Shown in pieces: positions 46,582-56,385 of a stretch of DNA of 64,000 bases. Each line of letters begins with the position of its first letter. Within the stretch, counting starts at the first letter, position 1. The position numbers were made by a program, and so were the translations under genes. The stretch is from Bacteroidota bacterium (GTDB lineage Bacteria; Bacteroidota; Bacteroidia; AKYH767-A; OLB10): NCBI GenBank assembly GCA_016713525.1, contig JADJOZ010000009.1, positions 105,749-169,748 of the forward strand, in the 5' to 3' direction. The notes below the pieces were generated by a model, which had not been told where the DNA came from, did not search any database, and worked only from the letters and a program-made list of their open reading frames with translations.

Positions 46582-47993
46582 TGAACAAACGTTTACAGAT
46601 ATTAAAATATGTAATTGGTGATTTTCTGGCTGCTTCCGGAGCCTGGGCATTATTTTATATTTATCGTAAACTGGTAATTGAATCGGCAAATTATGCTTTT
46701 AAACCTGAATTACTCGATACCAAATTTTATATCGGCATTTTTGTTATTCCAATTTTCTGGATTCTGGCATATGCTTTTACAGGGACCTATTCCGATATCT
46801 TCCGCAAATCGCGGTTAAAAGAATTTGGTCAGACCTTATACATTTCTGTAATCGGAGTGCTGATAATTTTCTTCACGCTCCTGCTCGATGATTCCATCAT
46901 TTCATACAAAAACTATTACAGTACTTTCTTCACCCTTCTTGGACTTCATTTCATCATTACTGCCACAGTCAGATTTATACTGACTACTATTACAGGAAGA
47001 AAAATTAAAACACGTAAGATTGGATTCAATACATTACTGATTGGAAGCAACCAAAAAGCCCTGAAGCTTTACAATGAATTAGAGCAAGCCGAACAAAGTC
47101 AGGGAAATATTTTTAAAGGATTTATTCATGTCGATCAAAACAATGGTCATTTGCTGAAAGGCATACTCCCTCATTTAGGGTCCATTAACGATCTTACCCA
47201 GTTAATTGCTGTAAATAAAATTGAAGAAGTAATTATTGCCATCGAATCTTCGGAGCATGAGAATATTGGCAGAATAATTAATATTCTGGAAGATTCCCCT
47301 GTGATTGTGAAAATTATTCCCGATATGTACGATATACTTTCGGGTTCGGTAAAGATGAATGGCATTTTTGGAGCTCCACTTATTGAAATTTCTCCCGATT
47401 TAATGCCAGTATGGCAACAAACGGCAAAAAGACTGATTGATATAATTGTGTCTTTGATTACGTTGATAATTCTAACACCGATTTTTATTATTGTTGCCAT
47501 AATTATAAAAGTTACTTCACCCGGGCCAATATTCTTCATTCAGGAACGAATCGGATTGCATGGAGTGCCATTCAATATTTTTAAGTTCAGATCAATGAAA
47601 ACTGGTGCTGAATCGGGTACACCAATGTTATCGAGTGACAACGATAACAGGGTCACTCCGTTTGGTAAGTTCATGCGGAAAATCCGTCTCGATGAAATCC
47701 CTCAGTTTTACAATGTACTGATTGGAGACATGTCATTAGTTGGTCCCCGTCCGGAGCGACAGTTTTTTATTGATCAGATTATGCCAATTGCTCCTCATTA
47801 CCGTCATCTTCATAAAGTAAAGCCAGGTATAACGTCGTGGGGACAAGTGAAATTCGGTTATGCAGAAAATGTGGATGAAATGGTGGAACGTCTTAAGTAT
47901 GATGTAATTTACATCGAGAATATGTCACTCGCACTTGATTTTAAAATTCTATTCTATACAGTAAGAACCATTTTACAACGAAGTGGAAAATAA
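46581..47993 (+). CDS. Polyprenyl glycosylphosphotransferase (WbaP/WcaJ-type)
   Basis: The 470-residue protein has four N-terminal membrane helices, a CoA-binding-like Rossmann domain (NTLLIGSNQKALKLYNELEQ), a fifth helix and the catalytic C-terminal domain with FFIQERIGLHGVPFNIFKFR, RKIRLDEIPQFYNVLIGDMS, LVGPRPERQFF and KPGITSWGQVKFGY. It loads a sugar phosphate onto undecaprenyl phosphate to start exopolysaccharide synthesis. It is a second initiating enzyme besides the short form at 25508, which implies two separate glycans or two routes. The gene is coupled to the lipoprotein gene upstream. Confidence 0.95.
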   Translation: MNKRLQILKYVIGDFLAASGAWALFYIYRKLVIESANYAFKPELLDTKFYIGIFVIPIFWILAYAFTGTYSDIFRKSRLKEFGQTLYISVIGVLIIFFTLLLDDSIISYKNYYSTFFTLLGLHFIITATVRFILTTITGRKIKTRKIGFNTLLIGSNQKALKLYNELEQAEQSQGNIFKGFIHVDQNNGHLLKGILPHLGSINDLTQLIAVNKIEEVIIAIESSEHENIGRIINILEDSPVIVKIIPDMYDILSGSVKMNGIFGAPLIEISPDLMPVWQQTAKRLIDIIVSLITLIILTPIFIIVAIIIKVTSPGPIFFIQERIGLHGVPFNIFKFRSMKTGAESGTPMLSSDNDNRVTPFGKFMRKIRLDEIPQFYNVLIGDMSLVGPRPERQFFIDQIMPIAPHYRHLHKVKPGITSWGQVKFGYAENVDEMVERLKYDVIYIENMSLALDFKILFYTVRTILQRSGK

Positions 47994-48002
47994 TATCTAA
48001 CT

Positions 48003-48890
48003 ATGAAAAATATCGCAGTAATTGGATCAGGAACCATGGGCAACGGAATTGCTCATGTGTTTGCCCAAAATGGCTTTAAGGTTGCACTCATCGATATCCG
48101 CAAAGAAGCCCTTGATAAAGCTATGGCTACTATTGGAGGTAACCTCGATCGCATGGTAACAAAAGGTACTATCACGAATGAAATTAAGGCATCTACATTG
48201 AGCAACATCACCACATTTACCGATATGGCGAATGGAGTTTCGGATGCAGGTTTGGTGGTTGAAGCGGCCACTGAAAATATCGAAATTAAACTGAATCTTT
48301 TTAGAGAACTTGACAAGGTGTGTAAGCCAGAAACCATTCTGGCTTCCAATACTTCCTCTATTTCAATTACTAAAATCGGTTCTGTTACCGGAAGAGGCGA
48401 CAAAGTAATAGGTATGCATTTTATGAATCCGGTTCCTGTTATGAAACTGGTTGAAGTGATCAGAGGATATAGCACATCTGATGAAGTAACAAAAAAAGTA
48501 TTGGAGCTTTCGTTGCAACTTGGAAAAACTCCAACAGAAGTAAATGATTACCCGGGATTCATTGCCAATCGTATTCTGATGCCTATGATTAATGAAGCAA
48601 TTTACAGCTTGTATGAAGGCGTTGCAGGTGTTTCTGAAATCGACACCGTTATGCGATTGGGGATGGCTCACCCAATGGGGCCATTGCAATTAGCAGACTT
48701 TATAGGATTGGATGTTTGTCTCTCGATCCTTCGTGTTATGCATGATGGTTTTGGTAATCCAAAATATGCTCCCTGTCCCTTACTGGTAAACATGGTGACA
48801 GCAGGTATGTTAGGAAAGAAGAGCGGGCGAGGTTTTTACGATTATGCAAGCGGTTCCAAAGAATTAGTGGTAGCATCGAACTTTCAATAA
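48003..48890 (+). CDS. 3-hydroxyacyl-CoA (3-hydroxybutyryl-CoA) dehydrogenase
   Basis: The 295-residue protein starts KNIAVIGSGTMGNGIAHVFA, the NAD-binding fingerprint of this family, and has ETILASNTSSISITKIGS, GMHFMNPVPVMKLVEVI with the catalytic His, and the C-terminal dimer domain GFIANRILMPMINEAI and HPMGPLQLADFIGLDV. It reduces acetoacetyl-CoA or oxidises 3-hydroxyacyl-CoA in fatty acid or butyrate metabolism. It follows the polysaccharide gene by 9 bases, though a metabolic link is not evident; a terminator hairpin follows. Confidence 0.95.
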   Translation: MKNIAVIGSGTMGNGIAHVFAQNGFKVALIDIRKEALDKAMATIGGNLDRMVTKGTITNEIKASTLSNITTFTDMANGVSDAGLVVEAATENIEIKLNLFRELDKVCKPETILASNTSSISITKIGSVTGRGDKVIGMHFMNPVPVMKLVEVIRGYSTSDEVTKKVLELSLQLGKTPTEVNDYPGFIANRILMPMINEAIYSLYEGVAGVSEIDTVMRLGMAHPMGPLQLADFIGLDVCLSILRVMHDGFGNPKYAPCPLLVNMVTAGMLGKKSGRGFYDYASGSKELVVASNFQ

Positions 48891-48913
48891 GAAGAAATCA
48901 TGCGGATGATTAC

Positions 48914-48937
48914 AAGGGAAGGCTTCGGTCTTCCCTT
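48914..48937. terminator. Hairpin terminator shared by convergent genes
   Basis: AAGGGAAG and CTTCCCTT form a perfect 8-bp stem with loop GCTTCGGT in the 48-base spacer between the dehydrogenase stop and the stop of the convergent outer-membrane protein gene; it can act in both directions. Confidence 0.75.
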
Positions 48938-48938
48938 T

Positions 48939-50363
48939 CTAATTAACGGGACAAAAGGGTTGTTTCCCTCCTTTTTTAGCGAACTCACACAAGTTTGCCT
49001 TGAAACCAAAAAACAAATCGAATCCGGTGGTATCAAACAATCCGGTGAAAGAGCCTAACCTGTCGGTTCCAATTACAAAGAAACGGTATCTGAATGCTAC
49101 CCCAAGATGCGGAGTTTTGTATTCATACATTACAAAAGGCACTGCCACTTCAAACTTACGTGTTTCATAGCGTGCAGTTACGGCAGCCTGTGACGCTCTT
49201 ACAATGGCATATTTCGAAAGTGGAACAGCCTGGATGAGAGATGCATTCAAATAAACTTTCGGAATTACAGCATAATCGAACTGTATACTAAATGCGGTTG
49301 GAAGAAAAATATTGAACTTATTATTCACTTTTGATTTTCCGGGATCACTTAAAAACTGGTTGCTGATAGCTATATCCTGTTCGGTAATCGAATTAAAATT
49401 TAATGTATCAATTCCCGGCCATACAGTTGCGGCATCATCAAATTTGAAAACCGATGCTTCCTTACCAAAACGTACCATGCCAATATCAATCATTGAAACA
49501 CCGAGTCGATATTTATACTTTTTATATTTCTCTGCTGTTTCATTACAATCGTTTGCACCGTGCACGCGACCTTTGTAATAAGTTATTCCTAAATCGAGTC
49601 CGGCACCATAACCACGAATTTTAAATGGTTTTTTAAATGCGGGATCACCGCCATAAAGTGCATGTCCATATTCAGCATTCACATTGGTAACTATTAAGGT
49701 GTCGGAAGAAGGAACCTCATAATCGAAATTCTCGAAATTTGCATAAACTGCATCGAAGCCGGCAATAAGTTTTAAGGTTACTGCTGCAGCCAGATAGCCT
49801 TTATCTCGACGATCAAATATTTTTTTTCCAAAAGTCCCTCCTAATTCACCCCAAAACATACCTGCTGCACGCATCGGTTCTGCTAAATAAATTTCATCAT
49901 GTTGAGGAATATAATCGAATCCCTCCTTCATGAATTTAGCAAGGTGTGTAGGGACATTAATGGCACTCAGGTTACTTCTCAATGCAGTATGAAATCCCCA
50001 GGAAAAACGTTCCCGGTTTTGAATCATAGATGGTCCCCGAAGGAAGACATTACCAAAGGCACGTTTCTTTTTACCATCGTAATAATCAAGAATATTTTCT
50101 TCAGGGATGCTTTCACCACGTAGACTTTTAGCGAACAAAGAGGTCCTTTTCTTCAAATAGACATAATCATTATCGATAAAAAAATCGGCAGAAATAAAGT
50201 TAAACTCCTGAATATAAGGACTTCCAATAAAAAGGGAAGGATTTAACGCCATTCCCATGTTGCCAGCAAAATTAGAATTACTAATACCAAGCATCTCCTG
50301 TCCCTTTCCGATAAAGGAAAGCAAGAGTAATGGGAATATCAGAAGAATTTTACTGAATTTCAT
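48939..50363 (-). CDS. Outer-membrane protein of the DUF5723 type
   Basis: The 474-residue protein has a signal peptide (MKFSKILLIFPLLLLSFIGK, cleavage near GQEM) and starts its mature part with LGISNSNFAGNMGMALNPSL, the pattern I associate with DUF5723 proteins of Bacteroidota. Beta-strand-like segments continue to the end (HLGVAFRYRFFVIG, GFDLFFGFKANLC), consistent with a large outer-membrane barrel comparable to the FadL or PorV group in size. Function is unknown. It is transcribed alone and convergent with the dehydrogenase gene. Confidence 0.85.
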   Translation of the reverse strand: MKFSKILLIFPLLLLSFIGKGQEMLGISNSNFAGNMGMALNPSLFIGSPYIQEFNFISADFFIDNDYVYLKKRTSLFAKSLRGESIPEENILDYYDGKKKRAFGNVFLRGPSMIQNRERFSWGFHTALRSNLSAINVPTHLAKFMKEGFDYIPQHDEIYLAEPMRAAGMFWGELGGTFGKKIFDRRDKGYLAAAVTLKLIAGFDAVYANFENFDYEVPSSDTLIVTNVNAEYGHALYGGDPAFKKPFKIRGYGAGLDLGITYYKGRVHGANDCNETAEKYKKYKYRLGVSMIDIGMVRFGKEASVFKFDDAATVWPGIDTLNFNSITEQDIAISNQFLSDPGKSKVNNKFNIFLPTAFSIQFDYAVIPKVYLNASLIQAVPLSKYAIVRASQAAVTARYETRKFEVAVPFVMYEYKTPHLGVAFRYRFFVIGTDRLGSFTGLFDTTGFDLFFGFKANLCEFAKKGGKQPFCPVN

Positions 50364-50414
50364 TCGAGGGGAATGTGGTTAATGAGTCTATAACGATTAA
50401 AATGCTTGTATATT

Positions 50415-51815
50415 TTAATTAAACATTTTACCGGGATTTAAGATATGGTTTGGATCAAATAAAGTTTTAATGCCTTTCTGCAGATCAAGTTGCACTTTCG
50501 AAAAGGGCACATCCATATAGTCTTTTTGAACAAGTCCGATTCCATGTTCTCCGGAGATCGTTCCACCTAATTTTACACACAACTCAAAAATTTCGCGAAT
50601 ACCTTTTGGAACCTTGGAATTCCAATCATCATCACTCATTTCTTCTTTGATAATATTCACATGAAGATTTCCATCTCCTGCGTGGCCGTAACATACAGAA
50701 CGGAATCCATATTTAGCACCAATATCTTTCACCCCTTTTAACAAAGCCGGCAATTCGGCACGTGGCACCACAGTATCCTCTTCCTTATAAATAGAATGCG
50801 ACTTGACTGCTTCTCCTGTTGCTCGGCGCATTTTCCAAAGTTCAGCTTTTTGCTGGGCAGATTCAGCAAATAATACATCTGTTGCACCATACTCATTCAT
50901 CACTTCCGTGATTCTTTCACAATCTTTAAAAAGTGCATCCACGTCATTGCCATCGACTTCAATAATCAGATGTGCTTTAATATCATCTGCAATAGTGAGA
51001 TTTACATCAACGAATTTTCTGACATAATCAATTGCATCACGCTCCATAAATTCCATTGCTGAAGGTGTGATGCCTGCTCTGAAAACAGCAGCAACAGCTT
51101 CGCATGCTTTTTCAGCTGATGTAAAAGGTACCAGCAACAACAAATTATGTGTAGGATAAGGAATAAGCCTGAAAACAATTTTAGTGATGATGCCCAGGGT
51201 ACCTTCACTTCCAATTAGCAATTGTGTGAGATTATATCCGGTAGAATTTTTAAGCACATTAGCTCCGGTCCAGATGATATCTCCGGAAGGTAAAACGACT
51301 TCAGTGTTCAGTACATAGTCTTTGGTAACGCCATATTTCACTGCTTTGGGACCACCGGCACATTCTGCCAGGTTACCACCCAAAAAACAAGAACCACGAC
51401 TGGCAGGATCGGGAGGATAAAAGAGGCCCTTTTCGATCACAGCATCCTGAAACACCTGATTTATGCCCCCCGGCTCAACGGTAGCCTGCAAGTTCCTCTC
51501 ATCAATCTCCAGAATTTTATTGAAACGTTCCATGGAAATCAGTATGCCGCCAAATACCGGAAGGGCACCACCGCTAAGTCCTGTTCCGGCACCCCTGGGG
51601 GTAGCAGGAATTCGCTCCCGGTTGCACAACTTCATTATTGCCGAAATTTCGACGGCGGTACGGGGCTTTACCACTACTTCGGGATAATATCTTAAGTCTT
51701 CGGTGTAATCGTGAGAATAGTTCTCGACAACCTCTTTTGAAGTAGAGACAAAATCTGTCCCACATATAGTAATTAATTCATCCAGCACTTTGCCGGTTAC
51801 TTTTCCATATTCCAT
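50415..51815 (-). CDS. glcD: FAD-linked glycolate oxidase/D-lactate dehydrogenase-like protein (GlcD)
   Basis: The 466-residue protein has the FAD-binding PCMH fold (PRGAGTGLSGGALPVFGGIL, LGGNLAECAGGPKAVKYGVT, IGSEGTLGIITKIVFRLI) and the FAD-oxidase C-terminal domain with CYGHAGDGNLHVNI and GGTISGEHGIGLVQK, where the His residues are the usual active-site ligands. It oxidises a 2-hydroxy acid such as glycolate or D-lactate. No GlcE/GlcF partner lies next to it, so D-lactate dehydrogenase is as likely as glycolate oxidase. A TAAATTTG element sits only 4 bases upstream of the ATG, which would imply a leaderless transcript. Confidence 0.94.
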   Translation of the reverse strand: MEYGKVTGKVLDELITICGTDFVSTSKEVVENYSHDYTEDLRYYPEVVVKPRTAVEISAIMKLCNRERIPATPRGAGTGLSGGALPVFGGILISMERFNKILEIDERNLQATVEPGGINQVFQDAVIEKGLFYPPDPASRGSCFLGGNLAECAGGPKAVKYGVTKDYVLNTEVVLPSGDIIWTGANVLKNSTGYNLTQLLIGSEGTLGIITKIVFRLIPYPTHNLLLLVPFTSAEKACEAVAAVFRAGITPSAMEFMERDAIDYVRKFVDVNLTIADDIKAHLIIEVDGNDVDALFKDCERITEVMNEYGATDVLFAESAQQKAELWKMRRATGEAVKSHSIYKEEDTVVPRAELPALLKGVKDIGAKYGFRSVCYGHAGDGNLHVNIIKEEMSDDDWNSKVPKGIREIFELCVKLGGTISGEHGIGLVQKDYMDVPFSKVQLDLQKGIKTLFDPNHILNPGKMFN

Positions 51816-51819
51816 ACTA

Positions 51820-51827
51820 CAAATTTA
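51820..51827 (-). promoter_or_regulatory. Bacteroidota -7 promoter element (TAAATTTG), leaderless candidate
   Basis: An exact TAnnTTTG match on the minus strand ends 4 bases before the glcD ATG at 51815; if it is the promoter, transcription would start at or next to the start codon. Confidence 0.35.
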
Positions 51828-51848
51828 AGGCAAAAAACTGAGGTGGCT

Positions 51849-53970
51849 CTATTCAGCTGATTCTTTTCTGATAACATCAAAAGATCGGGTATTATACCAC
51901 AGTCGGTCACCAGCTTTCATCAGCAAAACAAACTCATTTTCATAAACTGTATATTTCTCATATTCAACCGGCACCAGCACATTGTGATTAGGATCAATAA
52001 GTCCGTAAAGACTATCGCGTCTGGCAACAAAAACATTATTTGCAATCAATTTCAGTTCATCATATTGTGGAGAAATCACCAGCATGCCTTTTTCATCAAT
52101 AACACCCCATTTGGATTTGATTTCCACAATTGCAAATCCCTTATGGAAAGCAAATGCTTTATTATAATTAAACTTTACAGGAATAATTCTATCATGGAGG
52201 TCGATAAAAGCCCATTTACTTCCTTTCCGCACAGCAGCCTTTCCTGACGAGATTTCAGTAATTTCATCAAATCGAAAAGGAATAATTTTTCGACCTATAG
52301 AATCTATCACACCATATTTACCATTAAAGTTTACCACTACGAAACCATCTGTAAATTCATACAATTCAGATTTGCTACCCGGGAGATAATAAAATGGAAT
52401 CTGAATTTCGCCTGATGCATTTATAAAGCCTAATTTACCATTTTTAACACATGCAAAAAGATTGATAGAAGTTTTTTTAATCATTGAAAACTCAAAAGGA
52501 ATTACAATTCCTGAATCGAGTGATACCACTCCATAAGAATCATCTTTCTTTACAACCAGCAAACGGTTAGCAGGAGGAGTTATATCCTGATAAATAAAAG
52601 GAAGCAATTCATTTCCTGCCTGATCAATGAGACCAAAGTTTTCATCTTTCTGGCAGATAGCAAAACCATCAGCAAAGTCGCCGGCTATGTCAAATTGCGG
52701 ATTAATGATTTGCATTCCATCACGGTCAATGTATCCAAATAAGTCGTTTTCTGTAGCTGCAGCCAAACCTTCTGAGAAATCACTGAGTTCTGTATATTTC
52801 AAAGGAATAATCATTTGGCCATTTCTGTCGATTACACCAAATTTATTTTGATCACCTACTACTGCCAGATTATTATGGAAATTTTCGGCTTCCTGATAAA
52901 AAAGGTGGTATCACTTCATCACCGGTTTTAGTCACATAACCTGATTTCCCATCCTTACCAACAACTGCCATTCCTTCAGCAAAAGGTTCAACGAAATCAT
53001 AAACCGGATCAATTACTAAAGTTCCTTCAGAATTAATGAATCCGTACTTCCCGCTTTTTTCATAGGGAAGAAGCACCATTTTAATCAGCGAAAACTCTGT
53101 CATTAATTTGTCCTGATAAGGATAATCGGGATATGCAAGGTGGAAATTTTGCAAAGACTGTTCATTAAAAACAGGAATTGATAATTCAAAAACTCTCTGC
53201 CAGGCATCTTCAATAAAGAGTGATGAAGGATATTTTTTAATGAAATCGTGATAGACTTTAGGATCGGAAGCATCTTTGGTAGCAACTTTAAACAATTGCT
53301 CATGTGCTTCCCGGAAATGAGGGCTTCTTGGGTAAGCAATCGTAAATTTCTCATAGGCATCGGGGGTACCTTCTGCAGTCAGTTCATTGTAAAGTGCCCT
53401 TTCAAAACGTGAACGGGCAGTATAGTATAAATGCGATTCAGGGTACTGTTCCATGAATGCACCATAGCTTTCCGATGTATTGTCGCTTCGAACTATTTCG
53501 AAGGCAAGACTATCCCGAAAACGAAGGGCATCTTTATATTTATGTGAATCACCATAGTAATCTATGAAATGATTAAAGCCTGAGATTGTGGATTGTTTTT
53601 CAGCATGCAGAAAGGCATCATTAATAATTTTGAATTGTAATGTTTGCATGTCACTGATTGCTACTTTGTACTTTTCAAAAATTGCCTTTTCTTTTGTAGC
53701 AGCAACTGTCAGAAAAGATAATGCTTCATTAATTTTCCTGAAAGCCGAATCAGTATTGTAAAAGGGATTATCATTCTTACTATAAATATATGCGAGGCCA
53801 TATGATGATATTGCCGGAAACTTCTTGAATGATTTTTCGAAATATTTCTTAGCATTAAAATAATCAAAAATTCGCAATGACTCAAATGCTTTATCAGGAT
53901 TTCCTGCTTGTGTACTAAATGAACTCAATATCCAAAACATTAAAATTGGTATATAGAGTATTTTTTTCAT
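51849..53970 (-). CDS. Exported WG-repeat protein with helical N-terminal half, one frame slip
   Basis: A signal peptide (MKKILYIPILMFWILSSFST, cleavage near TQAGN) leads into about 260 residues of helices that look like TPR/SEL1-type repeats (RIFDYFNAKKYFEKSFKKFP, TPDAYEKFTIAYPRSPHFRE). The second half holds nine to ten WG repeats of about 45 residues (KYGFINSEGTLVIDPVYDFV, LFGYIDRDGMQIINPQFDIA, KWGVIDEKGMLVISPQYDEL). A6 at 52898-52903 is one base too long; correction reads PPFYQEAENFHNNLAVVGDQ and gives 706 residues. WG repeats form beta-propeller-like or solenoid folds in surface or envelope proteins; no function is assigned. Confidence 0.9.
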
Positions 53971-54005
53971 TTCAGCGAACAGGTTTCGGCATTGGCAAAA
54001 GTGTA

Positions 54006-54953
54006 TTAATTTATTCTGATGTCAAACGCATCTCTTCTTGCATTTTTTCCTTTACTAAATGACTTCAGAATGATTAAAGTTCTGCGGATAGTCCGGTGAA
54101 AGAAATCATATGTAGTAAGAAGAATATTGTAAATATAATAAATAGGATCTTTTGAATCAAAATAAAGTTCATAACCGAATTCTTTAGAGTATTTTCCAGC
54201 CATCCAGTTAAAGCGGTAATGACGGAAACGACTCCAGTGACTGAATCTTCCTAACGGATTAAATGTTTTCGTTTTTGGAATCGGATCCCAGGTTACTTTT
54301 TCAGAATTCCCTTTGAATGTGGAAGAACCAATAACATCAAAGTTTGCACTTTTATCAAAATCAAATTTCGATTTATCAAGTTTAAGAAAATCGAGAATTT
54401 GTGTCATGACCTCTGTATTTTTCTGATACAGGTCTTCATATTTAATTACAATGACACGACCAGAATTCATTAATTTGGCATCATTCATTACATCATGAAC
54501 TGCGGCGGCACCACGCTTCCATCCTCGCACAGCATCTTCGAAACGGGAATTGAAAGTTTTCATGAATGACTCAACAAGATCCTGCCCTTTTCTGGTAATT
54601 ACAATCATATATCCTTCAGAAAACATTTCCAGATAATTCCTGGAATTGATTGCTGAAGGGGTTTTGGTAACCATATATTTTGCAGATTCCGGACCGTTTC
54701 CGGGATTTAAATAGTTAAGCAGACCTAATTCCAAGGCTCTCCTGAATACCTCATTGTCATTTTTCCAGTTTGGGCTCCAATGTTTGGTAACAACATCATA
54801 AAATTCAAGGTACTTGTCAGATGCAAAAAGAAAAAAATCTTCTCCATAATGTCTGGAATGCACACAATCGGGGTGCAGTGCTATTAACTGATACAAATAA
54901 TTTGTTCCACTTCTGGGGTTAATACCAACAATAAAAACAGGCACTTTATGCAT
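54006..54953 (-). CDS. Sulfotransferase domain protein
   Basis: The 315-residue protein has the 5'-phosphosulfate binding loop GINPRSGTNYLYQLI at residues about 10-24 and the 3'-phosphate region YMIVITRKGQDLVESF near 115, with VIVIKYEDLY after it. These match PAPS-dependent sulfotransferases. The enzyme would transfer sulfate from PAPS to a sugar or other acceptor in the cytoplasm. No sulfation or PAPS-synthesis genes are adjacent. Its genomic surroundings (envelope proteins, glycan enzymes elsewhere in the window) make surface glycan sulfation the first guess, but this is an inference. Confidence 0.88.
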   Translation of the reverse strand: MHKVPVFIVGINPRSGTNYLYQLIALHPDCVHSRHYGEDFFLFASDKYLEFYDVVTKHWSPNWKNDNEVFRRALELGLLNYLNPGNGPESAKYMVTKTPSAINSRNYLEMFSEGYMIVITRKGQDLVESFMKTFNSRFEDAVRGWKRGAAAVHDVMNDAKLMNSGRVIVIKYEDLYQKNTEVMTQILDFLKLDKSKFDFDKSANFDVIGSSTFKGNSEKVTWDPIPKTKTFNPLGRFSHWSRFRHYRFNWMAGKYSKEFGYELYFDSKDPIYYIYNILLTTYDFFHRTIRRTLIILKSFSKGKNARRDAFDIRIN

Positions 54954-55125
54954 AATTCAGTTCCACATCCTTCCGGAGAAAGTATATTCTAATAATAATT
55001 AAAGTGGATAAAAATCGACATTTTTATCCTAAAATCAAAATATACCCGAATTAATCAGTTTGGAGATTTCCAAAAGTATAATTTTAAAGTATTGATTACC
55101 AATAACTAGTAAGTATAATAGGTCT

Positions 55126-56272
55126 CTACAAAGAATTTTCAGTGTTCGATTTCGAAAAAGTGAATTTCAGAAAAGTGAGTCCCAAAATTGCACAAGTCGC
55201 AGAACCTGCTAATATGCTGATTTTAGAAATGGTAGTGAAAGCAATCTCATCAAAAGCCAGGGTACTGATAAATATTGACATAGTAAAACCAATTCCACCG
55301 AGCATGGCAGCACCTGCAATCATAGCCCAAGTTACTCCCTGTGGCAGCGCTGACCATCCGGTTTTAACCGATAGCCAGGTAAATAACAAGATACCAACAG
55401 GTTTCCCAATGATTAGTCCGGCTAAGATTCCATAGCTTACCGGTGAAGTAAGCGAAGCTACCAAATCCCCTTCGAGAATAATTCCGGTATTAGCCAGAGC
55501 AAAAATGGGCATAATAAACAATGCAACCGGTTTGTTGATAGCATGTTCAATGTGGTGAAGCATCGATTTTTTTTCATCCTTATTAATAGGAATAGTTAAT
55601 GCCAACAATACACCGGCAATGGTTGCATGAATACCACTTTGTAGAATGAAATACCATAAAAGAATACCGGGGATCAGAAAATAAAGTAATTTATGGGAGC
55701 CACTTCTATTTAGTAAAATTAAAACCAACATGGTTACCATAGCGGCTCCAAACCACATCCATGAAAACCCGTGAGCATAAAACAAGGCAATTACCAATAT
55801 TGCTCCCAGATCATCGACAACTGCTACTGCTACCAGAAATACTTTCAGTGCCACAGGACCCCGGTTTCCTAATAATGACAACATCCCTAAGGCAAAAGCA
55901 ATATCGGTTGCCATTGGTATTCCCCATCCACTCGCTGATGGTTGATTATAATTAAAAGTTAAAAACAAAACTGCAGGAAACAACATCCCTCCAATAGCTG
56001 CCATAACCGGCATAGCCGCTGAACTGATTGAAGACAATTCACCACCAATCAATTCCCGTTTTATTTCAAGTCCCACCAATAAAAAAAACACTGCCATTAA
56101 GCCATCGTTAATCCAGTGATGCAGGCTCATACCAAGGTTAATTTCCCAAAAATGAAAGATATTGATTGCCCCAACTGCTGTTCGTAATTAACAGACTTAT
56201 GACTGTGCAGAAAATCAATAAAATTCCACCGGTTTGTTCTGATTTTACAAATTTTAAAAAGGTATCAAACAT
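55126..56272 (-). CDS. nhaA: Na+/H+ antiporter NhaA, one frame slip
   Basis: A5 at 56148-56152 is one base too long; correction joins the N-terminus (MFDTFLKFVKSEQTGGILLI, NSSWGNQYLSFWEINLGMSL) to the rest and gives 381 residues, close to the 388 of the E. coli protein. Hallmarks are LHHWINDGLMAVFFLLVGLE, MPMATD-like GIPMATDIAFALGML, the paired Asp of the ion-binding site in VAVVDDLGAILVIAL, and GGIGFTMSIFISTLAF near the end. The protein exchanges sodium for protons across the inner membrane to hold pH and sodium balance. It appears to be transcribed alone. Confidence 0.95.
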
Positions 56273-56385
56273 AAACTAAATCGGTTGCGACAGAATGATG
56301 AAAATAATTAATCCAGATATAATAAGTAACTAAATTGTCGTCAAATTGTTTATCTGAAGGCGTTTTATGAATTTAAGATACTAGC

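Noticed and set aside
54954..55125. Possible gene or RNA between the sulfotransferase and nhaA
   Set aside because: The 172 bases are AT-rich with no frame, stem or promoter pattern that I can support.
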